From Hyphococcus aureus (GTDB taxonomy: Bacteria > Pseudomonadota > Alphaproteobacteria > Caulobacterales > Parvularculaceae), in NCBI RefSeq assembly GCF_042643165.1, contig NZ_JBHRSH010000001.1:1178001-1242000 (forward strand): DNA of 64,000 nucleotides, in the 5' to 3' direction. The stretch's first letter is position 1, and each line of letters opens with the position of its first letter. The notes under the pieces were generated by a model that was given only the letters and a program-made list of their open reading frames with translations, was not told the origin of the DNA and searched no databases. Both the position numbers and the translations under genes were made by a program. Below, in pieces: positions 8,351 to 16,436 of the stretch.

Positions 8351-9361
8351 TCAGACCGCAACCGCTTCGAGGAGACTCTGGCCGTTCGGATTTTCCGTTA
8401 CCCTGTCGAGCGCGAAGCCGGCTTTGGAAAATATCTCCTCGAACTCCGAGAGGCGGCGTTCACGCCCGCCGGCCAACAGGCATAGCATGTTAATGTCGAG
8501 CGCATAGCCGGGATGAGGAGTCGGGGTTTCGGGCAGGATAAAGTCGATGATGGCGAGGCGACCGCCTTGCGCGATGGCGGCGCGGATGTTTTTCAGGATT
8601 GTCACGCATTCCTCGTCGCCCCAATCGTGCAGGATCTGTTTCATCAGATAGAGATCGCCGCCTGCGGGCACGGCCTTGAAAAAGTCGCCGCCAATGATTT
8701 CGATCCGCTCTTTCAGCGGCGAGGCCGCGAGGTTTTTCTCAGCCTGCGCCGCCGTGCCCGGCAGGTCGAAGATGACGCCCATCGCCGAGGGATATTCTGT
8801 CAACAGGCGCGACATCAACTGGCCGTGGCTGCCGCCAATGTCTACCGCCCGCGTGAAAGGTTTGAAGGCGTGATTGGAGAAGATAAAAGCCTCGATGCCG
8901 CTGGTGATGCTCGACATCAGCCGGCCGAATTCGTCGGCGATCACGGGCCGCTCGCTCAGATAGTCGAAGAGCGGCTGGCCGTAATGATGTTCGAATGCGG
9001 CGACGCCGGTGCGCAGGGCTTCATCGAGCTTGAGGCCGGCCGGAAAATTGACATTGAGCCAGCGCACCGCTTCCTGGCGCGCCTGAAAGGCGCGTGAGCG
9101 GGCGGTGTGGCTGACGCGGTCCTCGCCGTCGATCTTGACGACCTCCTGCGAGGCGAGAAAAGTCATCACCCGCCGCAACATGTCTGTTTTTAGGCCCGCT
9201 TTATCGGCGAGGGCCTCCATGGCCATGGGCTCATCGCCCAGATGATCGAGCACACGGGCGCGCGAGACTGCGTGCAGGACCCATAAGGCGTTTTGCGACT
9301 GAACGAGCCAGGTATGAAACTCGCCGAAATCGTCCAATAGCGCGCCAAGTGTTTTGGCCAT
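8351..9361 (-). CDS. SAM-dependent O-methyltransferase, second paralogue
   Basis: A 336-residue enzyme with the same two-domain layout as the 2020-3018 gene: a winged-helix N-terminal half, then the SAM motif AVDIGGSHGQL and the catalytic region QILHDWGDEE. Known relatives methylate hydroxyl groups of small aromatics and, as CrtF, hydroxylated carotenoids. The start ATG at 9361 is preceded by AAAGGGGGACC. It is the last gene of a leftward operon running from 11126, 24 bp downstream of the ABA4-like gene. A direct role on a hydrophobic substrate made or held by the membrane proteins of that operon is a reasonable guess only. Confidence 0.9.
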   Translation of the reverse strand: MAKTLGALLDDFGEFHTWLVQSQNALWVLHAVSRARVLDHLGDEPMAMEALADKAGLKTDMLRRVMTFLASQEVVKIDGEDRVSHTARSRAFQARQEAVRWLNVNFPAGLKLDEALRTGVAAFEHHYGQPLFDYLSERPVIADEFGRLMSSITSGIEAFIFSNHAFKPFTRAVDIGGSHGQLMSRLLTEYPSAMGVIFDLPGTAAQAEKNLAASPLKERIEIIGGDFFKAVPAGGDLYLMKQILHDWGDEECVTILKNIRAAIAQGGRLAIIDFILPETPTPHPGYALDINMLCLLAGGRERRLSEFEEIFSKAGFALDRVTENPNGQSLLEAVAV

Positions 9362-9385
9362 GAGAGGGTCCCCCTTTTCACGTCA

Positions 9386-9844
9386 TCATTCCTGCAGCGA
9401 GAATTTTTTGCGCAACAATAAGCGCAGCAAAAGATACAGCAAAAGTCCCACGGGGCCGAACATGAAGGTACCCAACAGACAGGGGATCACGGTGAGATGC
9501 GGGAGATTGCGGCGAATGGCGTCGCGGCCAATCCATGCGCCCACAAACAGATCGAAAACGAGATAATGCGTCCAGCCGATGATGATCCCGTTCGGGTGAT
9601 CGAAGATCGCTGCGACGCCGTCGATGGAGGAAAAGCCGGCGCCTTCCGCCGACTGGCCGAGGAAAATCCCGGCGCCAAGTCCGGCCACATAAATCGACCC
9701 CATCAACGCCGGATACAGCATCGAGTGAACCAGCGCGGATGTGAGTTTTGAGCGCGGGAGGAAGATCAGCAGCGCCCAGCCCGGCACGACTGCTGCGTTG
9801 ATGAGTTGATAGGCCCTCGCCCAATCGTCTGCGCTCATGGTCAT
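9386..9844 (-). CDS. ABA4-like membrane protein (DUF4281)
   Basis: A 152-residue protein with four hydrophobic segments. The central GWTHYLVFDLFVGAWIGRDA is the hallmark of the ABA4-like family. The family is named for plant ABA4, needed for neoxanthin formation from violaxanthin; bacterial members have unknown functions. The start ATG at 9844 follows a perfect GGAGG at 5 nt. It lies between a small membrane protein and an O-methyltransferase in one operon. Together with the nearby CrtI-like flavoprotein this is suggestive of carotenoid-like chemistry, but there is no direct proof. Confidence 0.82.
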   Translation of the reverse strand: MTMSADDWARAYQLINAAVVPGWALLIFLPRSKLTSALVHSMLYPALMGSIYVAGLGAGIFLGQSAEGAGFSSIDGVAAIFDHPNGIIIGWTHYLVFDLFVGAWIGRDAIRRNLPHLTVIPCLLGTFMFGPVGLLLYLLLRLLLRKKFSLQE

Positions 9845-9916
9845 AAAAACCTCCCTGTCGCAAAACCTTGCGGCGGGAAGGATCGGTCTTTTTCCGGGTT
9901 GCGTCTAGGTTGACGC

Positions 9917-10318
9917 TCAGGCGGCCTGTGTTTTTGACAGCAAAGTGTAGCCGTAAGCACAAAGACAAAGCATGACGACATTGCCTGCGGCGTCGAGGAG
10001 AATGAATTCGTTGAACATGGGCGTCACGAAAAAGAACCACCAGTCGAAGACGAAAAAGGGCAGGAGCGCGATTCCGTAAGCGAAGAATGTCCAGCGCGTG
10101 AAGATTGAAAACCCGGCGAAAAGGCCCGCCAGCATGGCTTGCGCCCCGAACGCGCCTAGCGCGACAACGGCGAGCGACGCTTCGGTGTGGAAATCGGGCC
10201 GCACCGTCATCGCGATAACGCTTGTCGGCGCCGCCAGACACCACCCGCCGAGAATGATAAAGACGGCGGCGATGGCGTATTGAAGACGGCGGGCGAGGGC
10301 AGTGTGTGCATCAGGCAT
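9917..10318 (-). CDS. Small four-helix membrane protein
   Basis: A 133-residue protein with four predicted transmembrane segments, roughly at residues 12-35, 48-68, 72-95 and 105-125. Its aromatic run FFVFDWWFFFV resembles small uncharacterised alphaproteobacterial inner-membrane proteins. I prefer the ATG at 10318, preceded by GAGGC at 7 nt, over the GTG-type start nine codons upstream. It sits 41 bp downstream of the SRPBCC gene and 72 bp upstream of the ABA4-like gene, in the same direction. I do not recognise the family and assign no function. Confidence 0.7.
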   Translation of the reverse strand: MPDAHTALARRLQYAIAAVFIILGGWCLAAPTSVIAMTVRPDFHTEASLAVVALGAFGAQAMLAGLFAGFSIFTRWTFFAYGIALLPFFVFDWWFFFVTPMFNEFILLDAAGNVVMLCLCAYGYTLLSKTQAA

Positions 10319-10359
10319 GAGCTTTGCCTCTTCGGTTTCGCCCACGCCGCATGAGCTCT

Positions 10360-10869
10360 TTAGGCGGCCGCGTCAAGCTGTGACGACAGCGCATTGCGCC
10401 ACTCCGCCATCGTGGCGGCGTAGGATTGCTCCGTATGCCCATCGACAATGACGCGTCCCTTTGGCGACAGCGCCGTATGCTCATAGCTCGCTGTCACTGT
10501 CGCGCCGCCATTCGTTTCGTCTACGGCGATGTCGAGGCGGGTCACGCATTCTTTCGGGGTCACCTTGATCATGGTGAGGCGGCGCGTTTCCGGATCGTGA
10601 AACGGCGTCACCCAGATCGCCTCGGCGCTGTCGTTATTACTGGCAATGGAGGCGCCGGCGGGCGTCGTGAAGATGCAGTCTTGTTCCACCAGGCCCGATG
10701 CGGAGAGGATGAGATTGGTGGTCCAGCCCGGCGCCCATTCATATTCGCGCACTGGACACATCATGGCGAAGACGGCGTCTGGTGCGGCGGCGATCTCAAA
10801 GTTGGCGGTGCGTTTGCTGCGGTAGGGTTTTTCAACAGCAACTGTGGAGGCGATAGGGGATGCGGTCAT
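10360..10869 (-). CDS. SRPBCC-fold protein
   Basis: A 169-residue soluble protein that looks like a START/Bet v 1 (SRPBCC) domain. It opens with a strand and helix (RTANFEIAAAPDAVFAMMCPVREYEWAPGW), then alternating strands, and ends in a long C-terminal helix (EQSYAATMAEWRNALSSQL). Members have a deep hydrophobic pocket for lipids, polyketides or aromatics and act as carriers, cyclases or hydratases. The ATG at 10867-10869 overlaps the TGA of the upstream ribbon-helix-helix gene (ATGA), so the two are translationally coupled. Ligand binding in a lipid/isoprenoid pathway is inferred from context. Confidence 0.75.
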   Translation of the reverse strand: MTASPIASTVAVEKPYRSKRTANFEIAAAPDAVFAMMCPVREYEWAPGWTTNLILSASGLVEQDCIFTTPAGASIASNNDSAEAIWVTPFHDPETRRLTMIKVTPKECVTRLDIAVDETNGGATVTASYEHTALSPKGRVIVDGHTEQSYAATMAEWRNALSSQLDAAA

Positions 10870-11126
10870 GGCGTTTTCTCATCGAGCAAATGGCTGTCAT
10901 CGGCGGTCAGATCGAGGCCGGTGGATTTTTTCGCCTCGGCGATCAGCTTCAGGGTTTCGTCGCCAAAGGCCGGCTTGCCCTCAAAGGCGTGCAGCACGAT
11001 CCCTTCAAGGAGATCGCCGAGGCTTAACTCCTTGTGGGCGGCGATGATTTTCAGGGTTTTCAGGATGCGTTTTTCAATGCGCACCCCGGTCTGAACACGG
11101 GTGACGATTTTGCGGGTCTCGGTCAT
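10866..11126 (-). CDS. Ribbon-helix-helix type regulator
   Basis: An 86-residue protein shorter than the long overlapping frame around it. The core TGVRIEKRILKTLKIIAAHKELSLGDLLEG reads as beta strand, helix, helix, as in CopG/Arc/MetJ ribbon-helix-helix proteins. The extension KPAFGDETLKLIAEAKKS resembles the tail seen in many such proteins. The start ATG lies at 11126, ten bases from a tandem TGGTACC palindrome that could be its operator. It heads the five-gene leftward operon and is coupled by a 4-nt overlap to the SRPBCC gene. It probably represses its own operon and perhaps the divergent desaturase; this is inference. Confidence 0.7.
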   Translation of the reverse strand: MTETRKIVTRVQTGVRIEKRILKTLKIIAAHKELSLGDLLEGIVLHAFEGKPAFGDETLKLIAEAKKSTGLDLTADDSHLLDEKTP

Positions 11127-11134
11127 TTTTGAAT

Positions 11135-11150
11135 TGGTACCATGGTACCT
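11135..11150. promoter_or_regulatory. Tandem TGGTACC operator candidate
   Basis: Two 8-bp units, TGGTACCA and TGGTACCT, stand head to tail and create the perfect 14-bp palindrome GGTACCATGGTACC at 11136-11149. Ribbon-helix-helix proteins bind short tandem or inverted repeats of this size. The site lies nine bases upstream of the start codon of the ribbon-helix-helix gene and 141 bp before the divergent desaturase. A second GC-rich palindrome, CGGGCGGCCGCCCG, lies at 11169-11182. Confidence 0.55.
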
Positions 11151-11291
11151 ATTTGTACGCAAGCCTGGCGGGCGGCCGCCCGGCGCCGCCTTTGTGACAC
11201 GTCGCGATTTCCCTTTGCCGGAGAAACTGGTTAAGCAGGGCCTAAAAATCGAATTGGAAACCCGCCAGCCGGATTTACAGAACCGGCGTAA

Positions 11292-12443
11292 ATGACGAGT
11301 ACTCTGCGTTTCATGCCAAATACACTTCCTGCCGCCGTCTCCCGAAATTTCGCAAAACTTCAGGAGGCTGCCGATCACGCGGCCCACAATCTCTCGCAAG
11401 GGGCTGCTCACGCCGCTGCGGATGTCCGGGCCGAAATTCTGCGCCGTATCGTCTCCCATTGCGCCCAGTTCCAGACGGTCGACCTGCGCCGCTCCATCGG
11501 TCAGGCGGCCTTGTCGCTGGCGCTTTATTTTGGCCTGATGGCGGGGCTGTTTGCGCTGGTCAAAACCGGCAACTGGCCGCTGGCGCTTTTGGCGTCGCCG
11601 GTCGCGGGACTGCTGCTCGTCAAGCTTTTCACGATCCAGCATGATTGTGGCCATGGCAGCTATTTCAAGAACAAGCGGGCCAATCATGCGCTCGGTTTTC
11701 TGATCAGCATCCTGACCTTTACGCCCTACGGTTTCTGGCGCGACGCCCATAATCGTCATCACGCCAGCTCGGGCGATCTCGACCGGCGCGGCGTCGGCGG
11801 CGTCGATACGCTGACGGTTGAGGAATATCGCGCCTTGAGCCCCGGGAAGCGGATCATGTACCGGGTCTATCGCCATCCGGTCGTGATGATTGTCATCGGC
11901 GCGCCGCTGTATTTCTTCATCCTGCAACGCTTTCCCCTGGCCGGGCCGATGCCGTTTGCGGAAATCTATCACGGCATGAAGCTGCGTCAGATCTGGCGCT
12001 CGGTGGCGACGCTCAACCTGGCCCTCGTCTTGGTTTATGGCGCGCTCGCCTTCTGGCTGGGGCTGGGAACGGTCGCGCTGGTCGTGCTGCCGGTGGTCTC
12101 TATCGCGGCCTGGGCGGGGACATGGCTGTTCTTCGTCCAGCATCAATATGAAGACACCTACTGGGCGAGCCGTCCGGAATGGAATTATGCGGAGGCGGCG
12201 ATTTTCGGCTCTTCTCACTACAAACTGCCGACGCCGCTGCGCTGGTTTTCAGGCAATATCGGCCTGCACCATATCCACCATCTGGCGTCCCGCATCCCCA
12301 ATTACCGGCTGATGGAATGCTACCGCGCGAGTGAGGATCTGCTGGCGCTGCCGGTGATGACCATTCGCGATTCCATTCACTGCGCCCGTCTGGCGCTGTG
12401 GTGCACCGAGCGCCGCAAGATGGTGAGCTTCTCAGCGGCCTAA
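11292..12443 (+). CDS. Membrane fatty-acid desaturase
   Basis: A 383-residue integral-membrane di-iron desaturase. All three histidine boxes are present: HDCGHGS near residue 117, HNRHH near residue 153 and HHIHH near residue 326. Hydrophobic pairs lie between the boxes. Such enzymes introduce double bonds into acyl chains of lipids (omega-6/delta-12 class) or oxygenate related substrates. No good ribosome-binding site precedes the ATG at 11292 or the internal ATG at 11313, so the start is uncertain by seven codons. It is transcribed away from the SRPBCC/ABA4/O-methyltransferase operon across a shared 165-bp control region. Confidence 0.93.
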   Translation: MTSTLRFMPNTLPAAVSRNFAKLQEAADHAAHNLSQGAAHAAADVRAEILRRIVSHCAQFQTVDLRRSIGQAALSLALYFGLMAGLFALVKTGNWPLALLASPVAGLLLVKLFTIQHDCGHGSYFKNKRANHALGFLISILTFTPYGFWRDAHNRHHASSGDLDRRGVGGVDTLTVEEYRALSPGKRIMYRVYRHPVVMIVIGAPLYFFILQRFPLAGPMPFAEIYHGMKLRQIWRSVATLNLALVLVYGALAFWLGLGTVALVVLPVVSIAAWAGTWLFFVQHQYEDTYWASRPEWNYAEAAIFGSSHYKLPTPLRWFSGNIGLHHIHHLASRIPNYRLMECYRASEDLLALPVMTIRDSIHCARLALWCTERRKMVSFSAA

Positions 12444-12536
12444 CCTTCCCGCCCATCTGTCCTAACTTTCCTGTTCGGTCTGACATCGGGCGCCAATTCG
12501 TGTTTACTGCTCCCCTGACCATAACGGGAGCCATTC

Positions 12537-13847
12537 ATGAAACACCGCCTTTCGGCCTGCGCCGCCTTTGCTGCGCTTCTCATCGCCATGCCCGCCGCCG
12601 CGCAATCGGACCTTACAACCGATGTCGCCGCTGACTATGACGCCAATCTTGAGGCGCTGTTCCAGTGGTTTCACGAAAACCCGGAGCTTTCCCATCGCGA
12701 GTTCAAAACCGCGAAGCGCCTCGCCGATGAGATCCGCGCGCTAGGGTTTGACGTGACCGAAGGCGTCGGCGGCACCGGCGTTGTCGCGGTGATGGAAAAT
12801 GGCGACGGGCCGACAGTGATGATCCGCGCTGACATGGACGGCTTGCCGGTCAAGGAAGACAACGACCTTCCCTACAAATCCACAGCGACGCAGGAAGACA
12901 TCGACGGGATCGTCAAGCCGGTGATGCATGCCTGCGGCCACGACACCCATGTGACGGGCCTTGTCGGGACCGCGCGCCAGATGGCGGCCCGCAAGGATCA
13001 GTGGTCAGGCACGCTGGTGCTGATCGGCCAGCCGGCGGAAGAACGCATTTCCGGCGCCCGCATGATGATGGAAGACGGGCTCTACAAGCGTTTCCCGAAA
13101 CCAGATTATGCGCTGGCTTTTCATGTCTCGTCCGGCACGCCCGCCGGCCGGATTGAAGCGCCGCTTGGCATCACCGGATCAAGCTCCGACAGCGTCGACA
13201 TTATCGTGCATGGCGTCGGCGCGCATGGCGCCTCGCCCCATAAGGGCGTCGATCCGGTGCTGGTCGCCTCGCAGATTGTCGTGTCGCTGCAATCGGTCGT
13301 TTCGCGTTCCATCGCGCCGCTGGACCCCGGCGTGATTACGGTCGGTTCAATCCATGGCGGGACCAAGCACAACATAATCGGCGATGAGGTGCATATGCAG
13401 CTGACAGTCCGCTCCGACGATCCGGAAGTGCGCATGCAATTACTCGACGCCATTGACCGTGTCGCGGAAGGCGTCGCGATTTCCCTTGGTGTGCCGAAGA
13501 AATTGATGCCTGAGGTGATCCGCTCGAAAACCGAAACGACGCCGCCGACGATCAATGACGCCGCGACCGCGCAAATCGTACGCGACGCGATCGCCGCGGG
13601 GATGGGCGATGACGTTCTTTATGAACAGCCGCGGACCGGCATGGGGGCGGAAGACTTCGCCTATTTCGTCACGCCCGAGACCGGCGTGAAAGGCGTTTAT
13701 TTCGATGTCGGCGGCACTCCTGAAAAGGACGTGGACAATGCGCCCTCGCATCATTCGCCGTTTTTCATCATCCAGCCGGAACCCGCGATCAAGACGGCGG
13801 TGGAGGCGATGACCCTGTCGGCCCTCGCTTTGTTTAATCAGAACTAG
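12537..13847 (+). CDS. Secreted M20 amidohydrolase/peptidase
   Basis: A 436-residue member of the M20D amidohydrolase family (hippurate hydrolase, N-acyl amino acid hydrolase, IAA-amino acid hydrolase). It has a signal peptide (cleavage after AAAQS near residue 23), so it acts in the periplasm or outside. Metal-site motifs are visible: HACGHDTH near residue 128, PAEERISGARMM near 160 and TGMGAEDFAYF near 370. These enzymes cleave amide bonds of N-acylated amino acids using two metal ions. GGGAG lies 7 nt before the ATG. It appears monocistronic, with a 12-bp hairpin just downstream. Confidence 0.93.
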   Translation: MKHRLSACAAFAALLIAMPAAAQSDLTTDVAADYDANLEALFQWFHENPELSHREFKTAKRLADEIRALGFDVTEGVGGTGVVAVMENGDGPTVMIRADMDGLPVKEDNDLPYKSTATQEDIDGIVKPVMHACGHDTHVTGLVGTARQMAARKDQWSGTLVLIGQPAEERISGARMMMEDGLYKRFPKPDYALAFHVSSGTPAGRIEAPLGITGSSSDSVDIIVHGVGAHGASPHKGVDPVLVASQIVVSLQSVVSRSIAPLDPGVITVGSIHGGTKHNIIGDEVHMQLTVRSDDPEVRMQLLDAIDRVAEGVAISLGVPKKLMPEVIRSKTETTPPTINDAATAQIVRDAIAAGMGDDVLYEQPRTGMGAEDFAYFVTPETGVKGVYFDVGGTPEKDVDNAPSHHSPFFIIQPEPAIKTAVEAMTLSALALFNQN

Positions 13848-13865
13848 GGACGTTTTCAGCATATA

Positions 13866-13903
13866 GAGCGGTTTGACGGAACAGAAGACCAGTCAAACCG
13901 CTC
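13866..13903. repeat. Perfect 12-bp inverted repeat downstream of amidohydrolase
   Basis: GAGCGGTTTGAC at 13866-13877 is repeated as its exact reverse complement at 13892-13903, with a 14-bp loop. There is no T-tract on either side, so it is not a standard intrinsic terminator. It sits between convergent genes, where dispersed palindromic intergenic repeats of alphaproteobacteria are often found. Confidence 0.6.
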
Positions 13904-13926
13904 CGGGGGATCAGCCGAAGCAAAGG

Positions 13927-14394
13927 TCAGGCGGAAGCGGGTTGGCGGGGCGTGTTTTCATGAAGATGCGGCGCCCAGATTTTCATGCGGTGGGTCAGGT
14001 CGTTTTTCTTCAGCGGCTTTGAAAGGTAATCATTCATGCCGGCGTCGATACACACATGCTGGTCGGCGGGCCTGATATGCGCGGTGATGGCGACGATGGG
14101 CGTTTGCTTGCCGCCGCGCTTTCTTTCAAGGGTTCTGATTTTTCGCGTCGCTTCGAGCCCGTCCATGATCGGCATCATGATATCCATCAGCACGAGATCG
14201 ACATCGTTTCGATAGAAAAGCCTGACAGCGTCCTTGCCGTTTTTGGCGACAATCGCCCGGCACTCGAAATTCGCGAGATAGTGCTCAAGCACTTTCAGAT
14301 TCACGTCATTATCCTCAGCGATGAGGATCGTTGGCGCTTTGGCGGGATCGCCCTGCGAGGATTGGTCAGCGGCCGGAATATTAACATCGGACAT
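13927..14394 (-). CDS. Single-domain response regulator
   Basis: A 155-residue protein consisting of a CheY-like receiver domain (residues 24-140) with short tails and no output domain. The acidic pair AEDND, the phosphoacceptor Asp in LVLMDIMMP, the Thr in AITAH and the Lys in SKPLKK are all present, so it should be phosphorylatable. Single-domain receivers of this type (compare DivK) relay phosphate within phosphorelays or bind target proteins. No histidine kinase is adjacent, so its partner is unknown. The 296-bp region upstream of its start is non-coding and must hold its promoter. Confidence 0.92.
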   Translation of the reverse strand: MSDVNIPAADQSSQGDPAKAPTILIAEDNDVNLKVLEHYLANFECRAIVAKNGKDAVRLFYRNDVDLVLMDIMMPIMDGLEATRKIRTLERKRGGKQTPIVAITAHIRPADQHVCIDAGMNDYLSKPLKKNDLTHRMKIWAPHLHENTPRQPASA

Positions 14395-14690
14395 CAGGAT
14401 ATTCCCCTGGCTGTTAAAGCGGGCGACGGCGTGAACTTTGCCCGTCGAGCCTAAAAAGACTGCAAAACTTTGGATAAATTTTGAGGGCGGGCTTTAACCT
14501 TGCAGCCCGCGCCGGCGGTGTCCGGCTGGGCTATGTCCGGCGAAAAGTTTTTCGTTTTCAGCTATTTGGGCGCGGCCGCATAGCCGCGCGCTTTTGCGCA
14601 AGGTTAACGGCCGCCGCCAGATTGCAAACAGTTCTTGATGCGCCCGTAACAAAGAGGGCGAGATTGTGGCGGCGGCGCGTAGGACTTGAT

Positions 14691-15728
14691 CTAGTCGTCA
14701 TCTCCATACTGCACGCCGCTGATTTCGATATCGCCGTCGCCGCGTGCGCGGATCTCGCCTTCATAACGGGCGATGTGCACCGTTCCGCTGCGCCCGGCAT
14801 AGACCGTCGGATTGACGGCGACGCCGTCAAACTCAAATTCGCCTGAGCCGCGAATATCGACCAGCAGATTTTCCGCGCGCCCGCCATTGATCTCTATATC
14901 GCCGCTGCCGTTGATTTCGGCGCCGGCCTTGCCGCGAAGGCTTGCAAGCGCGACATCGCCGGAGCCGTGAATGCTGATCACGGCGCCGTCCTCGACATCG
15001 CCGGTCTTCACATCGCCGCTGCCCTTGATGGAAAGGTCAAGCGCGCCGTCGACGCGGCCCAGCATGATGTCGCCGGAACCGTGAATGTCGAGCGAGGCGG
15101 CCCCCCCGATGTCGCCAATGGAGATATCGCCGGAGCCGTGGATTTTCGCTTTAAGCGCGCCGGCTGATTTTGCGGTGAGGTCGCCGGAGCCATAGATCGC
15201 AGTCCTGAACTCGCCCTCAATATCGCCAGCTTTCAGATCGCCGGATCCGTGAATTGAGATATCCGCCGTGGCGAGATCGCCGACGACGCCCACAATATGC
15301 CCTTCGCTGATGGAAAGCGCGCCGCGTGTGTCGCCGACAGACAGCATGATGACGGCGCTGTCGAAGTCGAGCGCGGTTCCGACAGGAACGCGCAAGGTGA
15401 GCGTCGGATAGTCTTCAAGAAAAACCCGGAAGGCGTCGTCATGATATTTGCGCCAGTTGACGTCATCCTGCCAGCGGATGTCGTCAGGGTCTTCGTCGCT
15501 TGAAATCACCAGAACGCCGTCGCGCGTCGTGACATGAACAGGATAGCTCGAATCCTTGCCGTCGATACGCTCCAGGCTGACGCCGCCGCCACTTGTTGTC
15601 TCGACCTTCACCGTGCCGATGAAATTCTCAACATCGAGTTCCCTGATGCTCTGATGCGTCGTTGTCTCCGCCATCGCCGATGCGAAAAAAGGCGCGCAGA
15701 ACGCCGCCGTAAAAAGGAAGATACGCAT
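14691..15728 (-). CDS. Secreted GSGD-repeat (DUF2807-like) protein
   Basis: A 345-residue secreted protein: a signal peptide (about 20 residues, ending SAMAE), an N-terminal beta domain to about residue 140, then a repeat region. The repeat has a period of about 19 residues, each marked by (I/V)xGSGD; I count seven GSGD, one GSGE and a final GDGD. This matches the head-GIN/DUF2807 family, a beta-helix-like domain of unknown function in the envelope or exported. The start ATG at 15728 follows GAGGGGG. It stands alone and is divergent from the arginine-rich protein gene. Confidence 0.8.
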   Translation of the reverse strand: MRIFLFTAAFCAPFFASAMAETTTHQSIRELDVENFIGTVKVETTSGGGVSLERIDGKDSSYPVHVTTRDGVLVISSDEDPDDIRWQDDVNWRKYHDDAFRVFLEDYPTLTLRVPVGTALDFDSAVIMLSVGDTRGALSISEGHIVGVVGDLATADISIHGSGDLKAGDIEGEFRTAIYGSGDLTAKSAGALKAKIHGSGDISIGDIGGAASLDIHGSGDIMLGRVDGALDLSIKGSGDVKTGDVEDGAVISIHGSGDVALASLRGKAGAEINGSGDIEINGGRAENLLVDIRGSGEFEFDGVAVNPTVYAGRSGTVHIARYEGEIRARGDGDIEISGVQYGDDD

Positions 15729-15940
15729 TGTCTTTTTCCCCCTCGCTGGGTTGGAGCCGCCCGTCCGGAGGAAGTCTATCCGTCCGGCCCGTGCTGGGCA
15801 AACCCGCCTTATTCCAGCCGCAAAAAGACCCCGGAAAGACCCCCGCCTCTTCCGACGGCGACAGCGCCCTCGGGCGTTTATCTGTCATGAGACGGCCCGG
15901 GCTTGGGGCTCTCCAGTCTCTGGGAGTAGGAGTTGAGATC

Positions 15941-16345
15941 ATGATGAAGAAAGTTGTGTCGGGCGCTCTTGGCGCGGGGCTTGTATTATTCGGAGCGCAG
16001 GCTTTCGCGGGGGAATGGAAGTTCAATCCGCGCGCCTGTCCGGACCTTGTCGAAGACCGCTATGATCGCATTGAGGATCGCCGCGACTACCGAACCGATT
16101 ATGGCCGCCGCGACCGGCGTGAAGATCGTCACGACCGGCGCGAAAACCGCCGTGACGAAGCGATCACCGTCTGTCCGAGCCGCGCCTTTTATTATCAGCC
16201 CGACCGGCGGGAATTACGCCGCGCCAATAATCGCGGCCGCGGTTACGCCTGGGGTCATGAGGCGCGTCCGCCCGTGAAATATGATCGCCGCATCGGCATG
16301 TATTACCGCTACGCCGAGGGCCGGAAGATTTATATTCGCGGCTAA
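15941..16345 (+). CDS. Arginine/aspartate-rich secreted protein
   Basis: A 134-residue protein starting MMKKVVSG behind GGAGTAGGAG, with a signal peptide ending near AQAFAG. The mature part contains a long mixed-charge block of Arg, Asp, Glu and Tyr (residues 35-70, for example DRYDRIEDRRDYR), then a short Tyr/Arg-rich tail. Many alphaproteobacteria carry periplasmic proteins of this kind with unknown roles. The longer frame from 15728 is not needed. A strong bidirectional terminator follows the stop. Confidence 0.7.
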   Translation: MMKKVVSGALGAGLVLFGAQAFAGEWKFNPRACPDLVEDRYDRIEDRRDYRTDYGRRDRREDRHDRRENRRDEAITVCPSRAFYYQPDRRELRRANNRGRGYAWGHEARPPVKYDRRIGMYYRYAEGRKIYIRG

Positions 16346-16366
16346 AGCGTTCGCGAACCAAAACAT

Positions 16367-16393
16367 AAAACGGCGCCCCATGGGCGCCGTTTT
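16367..16393. terminator. Bidirectional intrinsic terminator
   Basis: AAAACGGCGCCC and GGGCGCCGTTTT form a 12-bp stem around a CAT loop. An A-run lies on one side and a T-run on the other, so it can work in both directions. It ends the arginine-rich gene and may also serve the leftward gene whose stop is at 16437. Confidence 0.85.
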
Positions 16394-16436
16394 CATATCT
16401 CCGTTTTGGTAGAGCGCAGCAAAGAGGATGCAGTCA

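Noticed and set aside
11127..12218. Long upstream extension of the ribbon-helix-helix gene
   Set aside because: It lies opposite the desaturase gene with its three histidine boxes; the 86-residue protein starts at 11126.
12398..12634. 78-codon frame across the desaturase/amidohydrolase junction
   Set aside because: Overlaps both real genes and shows no motif or ribosome-binding site.
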